Below, one piece after another: positions 1 to 7,866 of a DNA stretch of 38,702 nucleotides. The position numbers and the translations under genes are program-made. Location: assembly GCA_021740825.1 (NCBI GenBank), contig JAIOZA010000026.1, positions 1 through 38,702 of the forward strand, read 5' to 3'. Numbering within the stretch: the stretch's first letter is position 1; every line of letters begins with the position of its first letter. The DNA comes from Bacteroidia bacterium. GTDB taxonomy: Bacteria; Bacteroidota; Bacteroidia; B-17B0; Aurantibacillaceae. Under the pieces are notes generated by a model. The model was not told the origin of the DNA and searched no databases. It saw only the letters and a list, made by a program, of their open reading frames with translations.

Positions 1-130
1 AGTTTTAACAAAGCAAAGAGAACGGAGCATTATTTCTCACGCACGGTATATCTATGATTACCCAGGGATGGAACTTGTCACCCGTTCTCTTCACTATCCT
101 ATTATAAATTTAATGAATTACAAACATACG

Positions 131-230
131 AGGGATTGAGGCAATTGTTTGAGCTCTTTTTATTTGTCCCGAAGGGCGAATAAAAAAGCGAGTGCCGAAA
201 GCCCGGTCCGCCAGCTGGCGGAAACGCCCA
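131..230 (+). repeat. Interspersed palindromic element, copy A
   Basis: The element starts with GGGATTGAGG. It then has an imperfect hairpin at about 156-188, where a CTTTTT arm pairs with an AAAAAAG arm around a CGAA loop. After that come CGAAAGCCC and a perfect 14-base palindrome, CCGCCAGCTGGCGG, at 208-221. The layout (GGATTGA start, T-run/A-run hairpin, CGAAA(A)GCC, GC-rich hairpin, CGCC) matches copy B at 5531-5619. It is richer in G+C than its surroundings. No coding function is apparent. A repeat-family assignment is an inference from only two copies. Confidence 0.5.
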
Positions 231-312
231 AATACATAAAAACCTACTAATTTTCTAATACATTACACTTAATATAATCTTACTGATACCGAAAAAATCC
301 ACTAATTATTTC

Positions 313-320
313 TATTTTTG
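313..320 (+). promoter_or_regulatory. Candidate -7 promoter element of tyrS
   Basis: TATTTTTG matches the Bacteroidota sigma-A -7 consensus TAnnTTTG exactly and lies 10 bases before the tyrS ATG, predicting a very short 5' untranslated region. No clear TTG -33 element is visible at the usual distance. Confidence 0.5.
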
Positions 321-330
321 AAACTCAAAT

Positions 331-1617
331 ATGAAAACAAATTTTATAGAAGAATTAAAATGGCGTGGCATCTTGCATGATCTGATGCCTGGAACAGAAG
401 AGTTATTGAATAAAGAAGTCGTTACTGGTTACATAGGTTTTGATCCAACCGCTGATAGTTTGCATGTGGGTAGTTTAGCACAAATTATGACACTTTTACG
501 TTTTCAATTAGCTGGACATAAGCCATTAGCTTTGGTTGGTGGCGCCACTGGAATGGTGGGTGATCCAAGTGGAAAATCAGCAGAACGAAATTTGTTAGAC
601 GCAGCTACTTTAAATAAAAACGTTGAAGGAATAAAAAAACAATTAAGCCAGTTTTTAGACTTTAATTGTGGAGATAATAGTGCAGAACTAGTAAACAATT
701 ATGATTGGTTTAAAAATTATTCGTTTTTAGATTTTATACGTGATGCCGGAAAACATATTACTGTAAATTATATGATGGCAAAAGATTCTGTAAAAAACAG
801 AATTAATGGCGATACAGGAATGTCGTTTACGGAATTTAGTTACCAGTTAATTCAAGGTTACGATTTTTACTATTTATGGAAGGAGCGTAATTGTAAAATT
901 CAAATGGGTGGTTCTGATCAATGGGGAAATATTACTACCGGAACGGAATTTATTCGCCGTAAGGCAAGCGGAGAAGCATTTGCCTTAACAACTCAATTAA
1001 TTAAAAAAGCAGACGGAACTAAATTTGGAAAATCAGAAGGTGGAAATATTTGGTTAGATAGAGAAAAAACATCGCCTTATAAATTTTATCAGTTTTGGTT
1101 AAACGTAAGCGATGATGATGCTAAATCATATGTGAGGATTTTTACATTACTTTCTAAATCAGATATAGAAGAGTTAGAAGTTAAACATGCAGCAGCTCCT
1201 CATGAAAGACACCTACAAAAAACTTTAGCAAAAGAAATTACAATTAGAGTACATAGCGAATCTGATTATTTACAAGCCATTGAAACAGCTGAATTTTTAT
1301 TTAAATCAAAAACAGAAGATGTAGTTAACTTAAATGCAGACGCTTTTGAAAAAATGTTGGGTGGCATTGGTACATTTGAAGTAAGCAAAGCTGATGTTGC
1401 TAGTGGAATTAATGTAGTTGATTTATTAGTAGATAAAGCGCCCGTATTTCCAAGTAAAACAGAAGCTCGCAAAATGGTTTCAGGTAATGCCGTTAGTATT
1501 AATAAAACTAAAATAGCAGATGTAAATGCTGTTTTAAATTTGGAGTCATTTAACAGTGGCAAATATTTATTAGTAAGTAAAGGCAAAAAAGAAAATTATT
1601 TAATTAAGTTGGTTTAA
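331..1617 (+). CDS. tyrS: Tyrosyl-tRNA synthetase
   Basis: This cytosolic class I aminoacyl-tRNA synthetase joins tyrosine to tRNA-Tyr using ATP. At 428 residues it has the usual bacterial TyrRS length. The class I HIGH signature appears as HVGS at residues 45-48, in the context [12 protein letters not shown]. The KMSKS-type loop is KFGKS at about 231-235, and the tyrosine-binding [11 protein letters not shown] segment lies near 190-200. An S4-like RNA-binding domain fills the last 70 or so residues ([20 protein letters not shown]). The ATG at 331 follows a consensus -7 element by 10 bases, which supports this start. The gene stands alone. A large inverted repeat, not a T-tailed terminator, follows it. 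Confidence 0.97.
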   Translation: MKTNFIEELKWRGILHDLMPGTEELLNKEVVTGYIGFDPTADSLHVGSLAQIMTLLRFQLAGHKPLALVGGATGMVGDPSGKSAERNLLDAATLNKNVEGIKKQLSQFLDFNCGDNSAELVNNYDWFKNYSFLDFIRDAGKHITVNYMMAKDSVKNRINGDTGMSFTEFSYQLIQGYDFYYLWKERNCKIQMGGSDQWGNITTGTEFIRRKASGEAFALTTQLIKKADGTKFGKSEGGNIWLDREKTSPYKFYQFWLNVSDDDAKSYVRIFTLLSKSDIEELEVKHAAAPHERHLQKTLAKEITIRVHSESDYLQAIETAEFLFKSKTEDVVNLNADAFEKMLGGIGTFEVSKADVASGINVVDLLVDKAPVFPSKTEARKMVSGNAVSINKTKIADVNAVLNLESFNSGKYLLVSKGKKENYLIKLV

Positions 1618-1640
1618 GAATTCATTGTACAATTTTGTAA

Positions 1641-1718
1641 TTACGAATTAATACGAATATACGAATCTGCCTTGCAAAAAAATCATACACAGATTCGTAT
1701 ATTCGAAAAAATTCGTAA
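1641..1718. repeat. Long imperfect palindrome downstream of tyrS
   Basis: Arms at 1641-1669 and 1690-1718 are 29 bases each and complementary except at three positions, with a 20-base loop. The arms are built from the recurring unit ACGAAT (TACGAAT, ATACGAAT). There is no T-tract, so it is not a classical terminator, although the transcript would fold into a strong hairpin. It sits between the tyrS stop and the next start. Confidence 0.75.
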
Positions 1719-1744
1719 TCATTATATTTAGAAAGTAGCAGATA

Positions 1745-2143
1745 ATGATAAAAGACATCGTTTTTCCAGAAGTATATGACATCGCTATTGCTATTGTGCA
1801 AGAGCATGAAGGACTTGATGAGTACAATGCTTATGTTTTTAATTTTCAAGAAGAAAGTATAAAAAATGTTTTAATAACATCAACAGGTTATGGCGTCATT
1901 AATGATGTAAAGAAAAAAACAAGTACGTTACGTCATTATTTCGAGGAAATTGAAACGTTAGATTACAAATTAATTGAACCAGTTTCAAAAGAAGTATTTG
2001 GAATAAGTAATGAGTATTGGATTAGCTTTTCTTCAAATGGCCAATTATTTGATAAGCAATATATTTTTTTACCGGAATCAATCATCGAAGCTAATTTTCA
2101 GATGATTCCTTTTATCGATAAAAAAGGCGTGATTATTAAATGA
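1745..2143 (+). CDS. Conserved hypothetical protein
   Basis: This 132-residue soluble protein has no signal peptide or membrane segment. Its opening MIKDIVFPEVYDIAIAIVQE, the central TSTLRHYFEEIETLDYKLIEP and the ending FIDKKGVIIK resemble a family of about 130-residue Bacteroidota proteins of unknown function. From memory, some members of that family are labelled as a phenylalanyl-tRNA synthetase subunit; nothing in this sequence supports such a role, since there is no synthetase motif. The predicted pattern is alternating beta strands with conserved Phe/Tyr residues. It follows tyrS by 127 bases, which hold the palindrome. No function is assigned. Confidence 0.75.
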   Translation: MIKDIVFPEVYDIAIAIVQEHEGLDEYNAYVFNFQEESIKNVLITSTGYGVINDVKKKTSTLRHYFEEIETLDYKLIEPVSKEVFGISNEYWISFSSNGQLFDKQYIFLPESIIEANFQMIPFIDKKGVIIK

Positions 2144-2250
2144 TCCTAAAATGATTACAAAGCTGGATTTCAAAACAATGATTATTATTTAATTTTTTAT
2201 CAAAATGTCCTCAAAAATTCAATTCACTTTTAATTGAATTCGTTTTTGCT

Positions 2251-2258
2251 TACATTTG
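2251..2258 (+). promoter_or_regulatory. Candidate -7 promoter element of pdhB
   Basis: TACATTTG matches TAnnTTTG and would give a 5' leader of roughly 95 bases before the pdhB ATG at 2360. A short inverted repeat (ATTCAATT / AATTGAAT) lies just upstream at about 2218-2240. Confidence 0.4.
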
Positions 2259-2359
2259 AAGATTAGTATTATTTTTAAATTTTCTTATTACCTATTGCAG
2301 TTTAAATTTTAGGTAGCTTGAAAAAACCTTTGATAATTAAAAACCATAAGTAATTACAA

Positions 2360-3343
2360 ATGAAAACTGTAGAATTTAGAGAAGCACTTCGCGAAGCAAT
2401 GAATGAAGAAATGCGTCGTGATGAAACCATTTTTTTAATGGGTGAAGAGGTTGCTGAATATAATGGAGCATACAAAGTAAGTAAAGGAATGCTAGCAGAG
2501 TTTGGTCCAAAAAGAATTATAGATACGCCCATTGCAGAACTTGGATTTGCTGGTATTGGCGTGGGTGCAGCGGTTAATGGGTTGCGTCCAATTATTGAGT
2601 TTATGACATTCAACTTTTCATTAGTTGCCATCGATCAGGTGATTAATGCTGCCGCTAAATTTTTAAGCATGAGTGGCGGACAATATAATTGCCCTATTGT
2701 ATTTAGAGGGCCAACTGCTAGTGCTGGCATGTTAAGCTCCCAGCATTCGCAAGCATTTGAAAATTGGTTTGCTAACTGCCCTGGATTAAAAGTAATTGTG
2801 CCGTCTAACGGGTATGACGCTAAAGGTCTTTTAAAATCCGCTATACGAGATAATGATCCTGTAATTTTTATGGAAAGTGAGCAAATGTATGGCGATAAGT
2901 GCGAAATTCCTGACGGCGAATATATTATTCCTATTGGTGTAGCAGATATTAAAAAAGAAGGTACAGATGTTACTATTGTTTCTTTTGGAAAAATTATGAA
3001 AGTGGCTTTAGCTGCTGCTGCAGAACTAGAAAAAGAAGGAATTAACGCAGAGGTTATTGATTTAAGAACTGTTCGTCCGATTGACTATGACAAAATAATT
3101 AATTCCGTTAAAAAAACAAATCGTTTAGTAATAGTTGAAGAAGCTTGGCCATTGGCAAGTATCTCAAGTGAAATTGCTTTTAGAGTTCAGAAAGATGCTT
3201 TTGATTATTTAGATGCGCCAATTCGCCGTATTACAGCTGCCGACGTTCCGCTACCTTATGCGCCAACTTTAATTGAGGCCTCATTACCAAATGTAAGTCG
3301 TACTATAAAAGCGGTGAAGGATGTTATGTACGCCACAAAATAA
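2360..3343 (+). CDS. pdhB: Pyruvate dehydrogenase E1 component, beta subunit
   Basis: This is the beta subunit of the thiamine-diphosphate-dependent E1 heterotetramer, which decarboxylates pyruvate in the pyruvate dehydrogenase complex. At 327 residues it has the normal length. Family features include the N-terminal REALREAMNEEM helix, MGEEVAEYNGAYKVSKG near residues 27-43, the TPIAELGFAGIGVGAA segment, FNFSLVAIDQVINAAAK near 83-99, and the C-terminal transketolase-C region (VEEAWPLASISSEIAF, then ITAADVPLPYAPTLIEASLPN). The pyruvate rather than branched-chain assignment rests on overall resemblance. The alpha subunit is not in this window, which is common in Bacteroidota where the PDH genes are scattered. 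The gene is monocistronic here and convergent with the rRNA methyltransferase gene. Confidence 0.93.
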   Translation: MKTVEFREALREAMNEEMRRDETIFLMGEEVAEYNGAYKVSKGMLAEFGPKRIIDTPIAELGFAGIGVGAAVNGLRPIIEFMTFNFSLVAIDQVINAAAKFLSMSGGQYNCPIVFRGPTASAGMLSSQHSQAFENWFANCPGLKVIVPSNGYDAKGLLKSAIRDNDPVIFMESEQMYGDKCEIPDGEYIIPIGVADIKKEGTDVTIVSFGKIMKVALAAAAELEKEGINAEVIDLRTVRPIDYDKIINSVKKTNRLVIVEEAWPLASISSEIAFRVQKDAFDYLDAPIRRITAADVPLPYAPTLIEASLPNVSRTIKAVKDVMYATK

Positions 3344-3444
3344 CTTTCTTAATTTTAGTAAGTCATACTTACATTGTACTATTTCTAATTTATTTGAGGA
3401 TAATTATTTGGATGCAAGGTAAAATATCTTGGAGTATTTTTTGA

Positions 3445-4803
3445 CTACCTCAAAATTCTAAATTCATTTGGTAAATAATTATTTAGTCGGTTGCCTAAAT
3501 GTTTTATCCATCCAAAACCAAAACCATTAAAAGTCATTAAGTTCCAACCTTTTTGGCCATCTATAATTTGTAATTCTTTTTTTAAAAACTGAATCGATTC
3601 TTCCTCTGTGCAATCTATAGTTTGTATTTGCTTTGATTTATGAATACTTAAAGCTAAATCATGATGCGGAATAACGTCTTCTTTTATTAAACTGCCAATA
3701 GTTGTACCTACCTTTTTTAAATATAATTTAGGGTATCTATTAATAAAATCTAAAACAGTTTGATTAGTTAATAAGTAATCATCTTTAAATTTTGTAATAA
3801 CATGGTGGTTTAAATTATCAATCCAATTTGCAAATAATTCTTTTTCTTTTGGTTTAATAGGTGAAAAAGATTCTGTTTTATATTTTCTGTATTGTCGGTG
3901 ATCATCTAGTGCCCCTGGTTTTTTAAATACAGCACAAAAAAATCCTTCAGACTTAGTTTTATCTGGATAAAAGCGATAGCCAAATGCTTGATGTATTTCA
4001 CTTTGAGTTTCTACAATGCCCCAGGTTTTTTGCATTGGTATTTCAACTGAGGTTAAATCAAATTCAGTCATCAGCCAATCGGCAATATCTTCATTTTCTT
4101 GCTGAGAGTAGGAGCAGGTTGAGTATACTAAAGTTCCGCCTTGCTTTAAACTTCTTATAACATCCGATAAAATACGTTTTTGTCGTTGGCAACATAAATT
4201 TACATTATCCAAACTCCATTCATCAACGGCATCATGTTGTTTTCTAAATAAGCCTGAGCCACTGCAAGGCGCATCAACTAAAATAATATCAAACACATTT
4301 GCCATTTCCGAATATGAACTTGGATCATTATTAGTAACTACCACATTGCTAGTTCCCCATTTACTTATGTTTTGCGCTAATACATCAGCTCTTTGTTTAA
4401 CAACTTCGTTGGCTATTAATGCACTTTCGTTATTTAATAATGAATTCAGTAAAGTGCTTTTTCCACCTGGTGATGCACACACGTCAAATGCTAGTATGCT
4501 TGCATCAAAATCAATCCACGATTTTAAGGCATGTTCAATAAACATAGATCCTGCCTCTTGCACATAGTAACAACCAGACTGAAATAAAACATCGTAGGTA
4601 AAATTGGGGCGCTCATTTAAGTAAAAACCTTTGTCACACCATTGAACTTGGCTATCCAAATTAAAATTAAGTGTTGTTGTTTTAAATGGATTGATGCGAA
4701 TACTAGTTGGTGATGGTTTTTGATGGGCCTCTAAAAAAGCTTCCTCATCAAAACCAGTGCAGCAGGAAACGGATTGTATAAATTGGGTAGGTAATTGTAA
4801 CAT
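3445..4803 (-). CDS. rsmF: 16S rRNA (cytosine-C5)-methyltransferase, RsmF/NOP2-Sun family
   Basis: This 452-residue S-adenosylmethionine-dependent RNA m5C methyltransferase has the family's ordered motifs. They are the SAM-binding DVCASPGGKST near residues 105-116, the motif IV catalytic-pair DAPCSGSGLF near 176-185, and the motif VI cysteine nucleophile in YSTCSYS near 226-232. The C-terminal third carries the extension typical of RsmF (NGFGFGWIKHLGNRLNNYLP), a PUA-like RNA-binding tail. The family modifies 16S rRNA; the precise target base cannot be read from the sequence. The ATG at 4803 lies 10 bases after a TATATTTG promoter motif on the same strand. The gene is divergent from recX, with only 32 bases between the two candidate starts. 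Confidence 0.9.
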   Translation of the reverse strand: MLQLPTQFIQSVSCCTGFDEEAFLEAHQKPSPTSIRINPFKTTTLNFNLDSQVQWCDKGFYLNERPNFTYDVLFQSGCYYVQEAGSMFIEHALKSWIDFDASILAFDVCASPGGKSTLLNSLLNNESALIANEVVKQRADVLAQNISKWGTSNVVVTNNDPSSYSEMANVFDIILVDAPCSGSGLFRKQHDAVDEWSLDNVNLCCQRQKRILSDVIRSLKQGGTLVYSTCSYSQQENEDIADWLMTEFDLTSVEIPMQKTWGIVETQSEIHQAFGYRFYPDKTKSEGFFCAVFKKPGALDDHRQYRKYKTESFSPIKPKEKELFANWIDNLNHHVITKFKDDYLLTNQTVLDFINRYPKLYLKKVGTTIGSLIKEDVIPHHDLALSIHKSKQIQTIDCTEEESIQFLKKELQIIDGQKGWNLMTFNGFGFGWIKHLGNRLNNYLPNEFRILR

Positions 4804-4813
4804 AATTGTGAAT

Positions 4814-4821
4814 CAAATATA
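4814..4821 (-). promoter_or_regulatory. Candidate -7 element of the rsmF gene
   Basis: On the minus strand this reads TATATTTG, an exact TAnnTTTG match, ending 10 bases before the ATG at 4803. It lies within 10 bases of the opposing recX motif, so the two promoters must overlap. Confidence 0.5.
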
Positions 4822-4830
4822 AAGAAATAT

Positions 4831-4838
4831 TACTTTTG
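4831..4838 (+). promoter_or_regulatory. Candidate -7 element of recX
   Basis: TACTTTTG matches TAnnTTTG exactly. Its last three bases are the TTG that would be the outermost start codon of recX. Promoter and start call therefore conflict, and the next candidate GTG is at 4842. Confidence 0.45.
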
Positions 4839-5327
4839 TTTGTGTTCGAAAAAAAACCAGCAATTAAAATAACAGATCCTCACTTAGCATTAATCAAAAT
4901 GCAGAGTTGGTGCGCATACCAGGAACGCTGCCAGCAAGATGCTCGTACTAAATTATATGAATTGGGTTTATGGCCTGAAGCCGTGGAAAATATAATTGTG
5001 AAATTAATTGAAGATAATTTTTTAAATGAAGAACGCTTTGCAACTACTTTTGCAAGAGGAAAATTTACTATTAAAAAATGGGGGCGAATTAAAATTAAGC
5101 AAGAGTTAAAACAAAAACGGGTTGGCGACTATTGTTTAAAAAAAGCCATGCAACAAATTGATGAAACGGAATACATGGCTACTTTAAAAAAATTAATTGA
5201 TAGTAAACGCAAATTGATTAAAGAAAAGAACCCCATTAAATTAAACTACAAGTTAATGAATTATGTTTTATCAAAAGGTTACGAAAAAGATTTGGTATTT
5301 GATATCTTGAATAATATGGAGAAATAA
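4836..5327 (+). CDS. recX: Regulatory protein RecX
   Basis: RecX-family proteins bind RecA and modulate its recombinase activity. The protein is at most 163 residues and contains the family pattern ALIKMQSWCAYQERC, then LIEDNFLNEERFATTFARGK and WGRIKIKQELKQKRV, made of tandem three-helix repeats. The start is uncertain. There is no upstream ATG in frame; TTG at 4836 and GTG at 4842 are possible, and the first ATG (4899) falls inside the conserved helix, which argues against it. TTG 4836 overlaps a promoter motif, so GTG 4842 or a rarer start may be real. The stop codon abuts a repeat element beginning TAGAACGCAGAT. Confidence 0.85.
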   Translation: MFVFEKKPAIKITDPHLALIKMQSWCAYQERCQQDARTKLYELGLWPEAVENIIVKLIEDNFLNEERFATTFARGKFTIKKWGRIKIKQELKQKRVGDYCLKKAMQQIDETEYMATLKKLIDSKRKLIKEKNPIKLNYKLMNYVLSKGYEKDLVFDILNNMEK

Positions 5328-5450
5328 TAGAACGCAGATGACGCGGATTATTAAGATTAAAAATGATTTTTAAATATTAGCTAATTGTAAATGTTTTAAA
5401 TAATAGAACGCAGAAAGCACTTATTATTAAGATTAAAAATGATTTTTTTA
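5328..5450 (+). repeat. Tandem pair of GAACGCAGA intergenic repeats
   Basis: Two direct copies spaced 76 bases apart begin TAATAGAACGCAGA (from 5325 and 5401) and continue through a shared ATTATTAAGATTAAAAATG segment into a T-run. The first overlaps the recX stop. Related half-elements occur at 8217-8316. The intergenic space lies between convergent recX and hemW and contains no gene. Confidence 0.7.
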
Positions 5451-5530
5451 AATAAAAGTTAACTTCGTTAGTTGCGCTTCGTTCAAATAATTATGAAGAG
5501 GTTTTATGAATTTACGTTTAACTTGCGTGA

Positions 5531-5619
5531 AGGATTGAAGTGTAAATCCTTTTTGTGTTCTTTTACAAAAAGATTGCAACGAAAAGCCTGAAGGCGCTGC
5601 CTCCTTGCGCCGGCACGCC
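5531..5619 (+). repeat. Interspersed palindromic element, copy B
   Basis: The element starts with AGGATTGAAG. It has a hairpin at 5545-5575 (AATCCTTTTTGT pairing with ACAAAAAGATT, one bulge), then CGAAAAGCC, then a GC-rich hairpin GGCGC/GCGCC at 5593-5597 and 5607-5611, and ends CACGCC. The same order of parts is seen in copy A at 131-230. It lies just past the 3' end of hemW. Confidence 0.55.
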
Positions 5620-5632
5620 AAAATAATAATTA

Positions 5633-6760
5633 CTAAATAAATAATTCACTAGCAATTTTGTCGGCAAATAGTTTTCCTTTTTCTGTTAAAGTGTAAGTTG
5701 TATCGTTTATAACAACAGTTTCTTGTTTGATGTATTTTTCTATTTGAATTAAATAGTGTTTTACAAATTCAGTATTAAAATTTGCGCTCAGGTAATTTAA
5801 GTCAATTCCCCAAATAGTTCTTAGTGACGTTAAAACATATTCGTTAAAACGTTCCTTCTCAGTAAGTGTTTCTTTTTCAAAATAGCTTTCGTTTTTTTCT
5901 GAAATACGTTTTATATAAATAGTGTTGTTCGACACATTCCATTGTCTGGAAGTGCCATCAAATGAATGGGCCGATGGACCAAGGCCTAAATAGTGTTCGC
6001 CTTTCCAGTAGTTAGAGTTGTGCAAACTAAAAAAACCTTCCTTGCCAAAATTGGATATTTCGTAATGAATAAAATTATTTTTCTCTAAGCGATTAATCAT
6101 TTCTAAAAATAGTTCTGAACTTTTTTCATCATCAATAGCTACTTCTTTTTTGAGTTTAAAGTCGCGACCTAATTTTGTTTTTTCTTCAATAGTTAAATTG
6201 TAACTCGAAATATGTTTCACATCTAACGCAATTGCTTTATCAAGTGTTTTTTTCCAGTTTGCTAAATTCGAAAATTTAGAACCATAAATTAAGTCAATGG
6301 TAATATTTTCAAAACCTCTGTCTTGTGCTCTTTTTACGGATGATTCACTTTCTTTGGCAGTGTGCGCTCTGTTCATCCAAATTAGTTCTTCTTCATCAAA
6401 ACTTTGCAAACCAATGCTTAATCTATTTACTTCTAAACGTTTTAATTCTTTTAGCTTTTCATCTGTTAAATCATCAGGGTTGCATTCTAAAGTAATTTCA
6501 ACATCCTTTGAAACGTTATATAATTTGTAGATTTTTTCTAAAATTAAAAATGTTTCTTTTTCTGAAAGTAAACTCGGTGTGCCGCCACCAAAATAAATGG
6601 ATTCAATTTTTTTATTAGGCAAATAGTTTATTCTTGAATCAATTTCCGAAAGAATACTATTTACTAATAATCCTTTATTTTGCAACAAGGTTGAAAAATG
6701 GAAGTCACAATAATGACAGGCCTGTTTACAGAACGGAATATGTATATAAATGCCACTCAT
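5633..6760 (-). CDS. hemW: Radical SAM heme chaperone HemW (HemN-like)
   Basis: This 375-residue radical S-adenosylmethionine protein has the Cx3Cx2C iron-sulfur motif at Cys11, Cys15 and Cys18 (IPFCKQACHYCDF). The SAM-binding GGGTPSLL follows near residues 58-65, and the family segments NRLSIGLQSFDEEEL and SYNLTIEEKT come further on. The C-terminal HemN-type domain carries YWKGEHYLGLGPSAHSF and ends in a winged-helix-like region. The length and short N-terminus fit HemW, a heme-binding protein thought to deliver heme. They fit less well with the longer HemN coproporphyrinogen III dehydrogenases, with which this family is often confused. The gene is transcribed alone towards recX, with repeats filling the gap. 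Confidence 0.9.
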   Translation of the reverse strand: MSGIYIHIPFCKQACHYCDFHFSTLLQNKGLLVNSILSEIDSRINYLPNKKIESIYFGGGTPSLLSEKETFLILEKIYKLYNVSKDVEITLECNPDDLTDEKLKELKRLEVNRLSIGLQSFDEEELIWMNRAHTAKESESSVKRAQDRGFENITIDLIYGSKFSNLANWKKTLDKAIALDVKHISSYNLTIEEKTKLGRDFKLKKEVAIDDEKSSELFLEMINRLEKNNFIHYEISNFGKEGFFSLHNSNYWKGEHYLGLGPSAHSFDGTSRQWNVSNNTIYIKRISEKNESYFEKETLTEKERFNEYVLTSLRTIWGIDLNYLSANFNTEFVKHYLIQIEKYIKQETVVINDTTYTLTEKGKLFADKIASELFI

Positions 6761-6851
6761 AAATTAAATAAATTGAAAATGATTTGCATAAAGTAGTATC
6801 CTAAGCATCAAACTTAATGTATTTAATTGATAAATTAATTTACTGGTTAAA

Positions 6852-7541
6852 TTACTCAAATAGGTCCGTGCTGGAAAGATTCCAATCAATTGGATTAAGA
6901 TGGTGTGATTTTAAATACTCATTAGTTTTTGAAAAATGCTTACATCCAAAAAAAGCCCCTCTTGCCAATGGTGATGGATGGGCAGCCTCTAATACTAAGT
7001 GCTTTTGAGTATTGATTAAATTATGTTTATTTTTTGCATAATTCCCCCATAATAAAAACACACAGTTTTGTTTTTCCTCTGAAATTACATTAATAATTTT
7101 ATCAGTAAACGTTTCCCACCCTTTGTTTTGATGGCTTCCAGGTTCATTAGCTCTAACTGTTAATGTTGCATTTAGCAGCAAAACTCCTTGAGCTGCCCAA
7201 CTAGTTAAATTGCCATGATTAGGAATGCTGCAGCCAATATCAGAATGTAATTCTTTGAAAATATTTTTTAGGGATGGTGGTGTTTTAATTCCGTAGTATA
7301 CTGAAAAACTTAGTCCATGAGCTTGATGCGCTCCGTGATAAGGGTCCTGTCCAATTAGTACTACTTTTAAATTTTCAAAAGAAGTTAGTTGCAGAGCTCT
7401 ATAAACATTATCCTCTTTAGGATAAATATTAAACTCGTTTCGTTCCTTTTTTATAAATGAATTTAGAATTTGAAAATAAGGTTTTTTAAATTCTTCGTTC
7501 AATTTATCATCCCATGAATTATTAAACATTGAACTTTTCAT
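6852..7541 (-). CDS. ung: Uracil-DNA glycosylase, family 1
   Basis: This enzyme removes uracil from DNA to start base-excision repair. The 229-residue protein has the catalytic water-activating motif GQDPYHG with Asp66, the uracil-pocket segment AHGLSFSV, NLTSWAAQGVLLLNATLTV, and the C-terminal leucine-loop motif HPSPLA near residue 188. These are the family 1 (Ung) hallmarks in the right order and spacing. The ATG at 7541 is used; Met5 at 7529 is also possible, because the conserved domain starts later. The gene lies 91 bases upstream of the hemW start on the same strand, so co-transcription is possible. Confidence 0.96.
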   Translation of the reverse strand: MKSSMFNNSWDDKLNEEFKKPYFQILNSFIKKERNEFNIYPKEDNVYRALQLTSFENLKVVLIGQDPYHGAHQAHGLSFSVYYGIKTPPSLKNIFKELHSDIGCSIPNHGNLTSWAAQGVLLLNATLTVRANEPGSHQNKGWETFTDKIINVISEEKQNCVFLLWGNYAKNKHNLINTQKHLVLEAAHPSPLARGAFFGCKHFSKTNEYLKSHHLNPIDWNLSSTDLFE

Positions 7542-7606
7542 TAATAGGTTGTTTACAAAAAAATAGCATTTATTTTATGTTTTTTTTATTCTGTACTAAA
7601 TTAATA

Positions 7607-7614
7607 TATATTTG
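7607..7614 (+). promoter_or_regulatory. Candidate -7 element for the lipoprotein-ytxJ pair
   Basis: TATATTTG matches TAnnTTTG and predicts a leader of about 110 bases before the ATG at 7732. A hairpin (ATGTTTG at 7653-7659, CAAACAT at 7668-7674) lies within that leader and could act in regulation. Confidence 0.35.
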
Positions 7615-7731
7615 TTCATTATATTTAGCAAAAAATTATTTATGAATTAGTCATGTTTGCGTAAACACAAACATAAATGAAGTAAAACTGGCTAAACCAT
7701 ATGAAAACTAAAAAAAAATAAATATCTACAT

Positions 7732-7863
7732 ATGAAAAAATTAGCTTTACTTTCAGCTTTGTTATTTGTATTTTGTGTTATAGTATCTTCTTGCAAATCA
7801 CGTGAAAAGTGTCCTGCCTATACTAAAGCTAATACAGCCTTAACAATTAAAAAATTCGTATAA
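7732..7863 (+). CDS. Tiny lipoprotein (43 residues)
   Basis: The frame encodes a basic N-terminus (MKK), a hydrophobic core and a lipobox ending VSSC with Cys21. The predicted mature peptide is only 23 residues, CKSREKCPAY through KKFV. It has the features of a signal peptidase II lipoprotein: positive start, hydrophobic core, small residues before Cys. The mature peptide has a second cysteine in a CPAY motif. The stop is followed after three bases by the ytxJ ATG, which suggests co-transcription and coupled translation. Function is unknown. The linked thiol protein makes a redox or thiol context possible, but that is only inference. Confidence 0.7.
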   Translation: MKKLALLSALLFVFCVIVSSCKSREKCPAYTKANTALTIKKFV

Positions 7864-7866
7864 TTT

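Larger units (their letters stand above)
1..330. other. Left-edge region without a clear gene
   Basis: No complete gene is visible. Frame 2 is open from the window edge to a TGA at 137-139 (45 codons), so it could be the C-terminus of a truncated gene, but I do not recognise the peptide and its codon use is less AT-rich than that of the clear genes nearby. Frame 1 is also open from the edge, to a TGA at 55-57. Bases 17-25 and 82-90 are perfect 9-base complements (AGAGAACGG and CCGTTCTCT), so a structured RNA is an alternative. Bases 131-230 hold a GC-richer interspersed repeat, listed separately, and 231-312 is AT-rich spacer before the tyrS promoter motif. Confidence 0.3.

Noticed and set aside
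1266..1586. 106-residue ORF antisense to tyrS
   Set aside because: It is the complement of the conserved C-terminal part of TyrS, with no start context or recognisable content.
1745..2143. Phenylalanyl-tRNA synthetase subunit label for the 132-residue protein
   Set aside because: The product is far too short and lacks any class II synthetase motif; the label would be a propagated misannotation.
5328..5632. Insertion sequence remnant between recX and hemW
   Set aside because: Only short repeats are present; no transposase fragment or target-site duplication can be seen.
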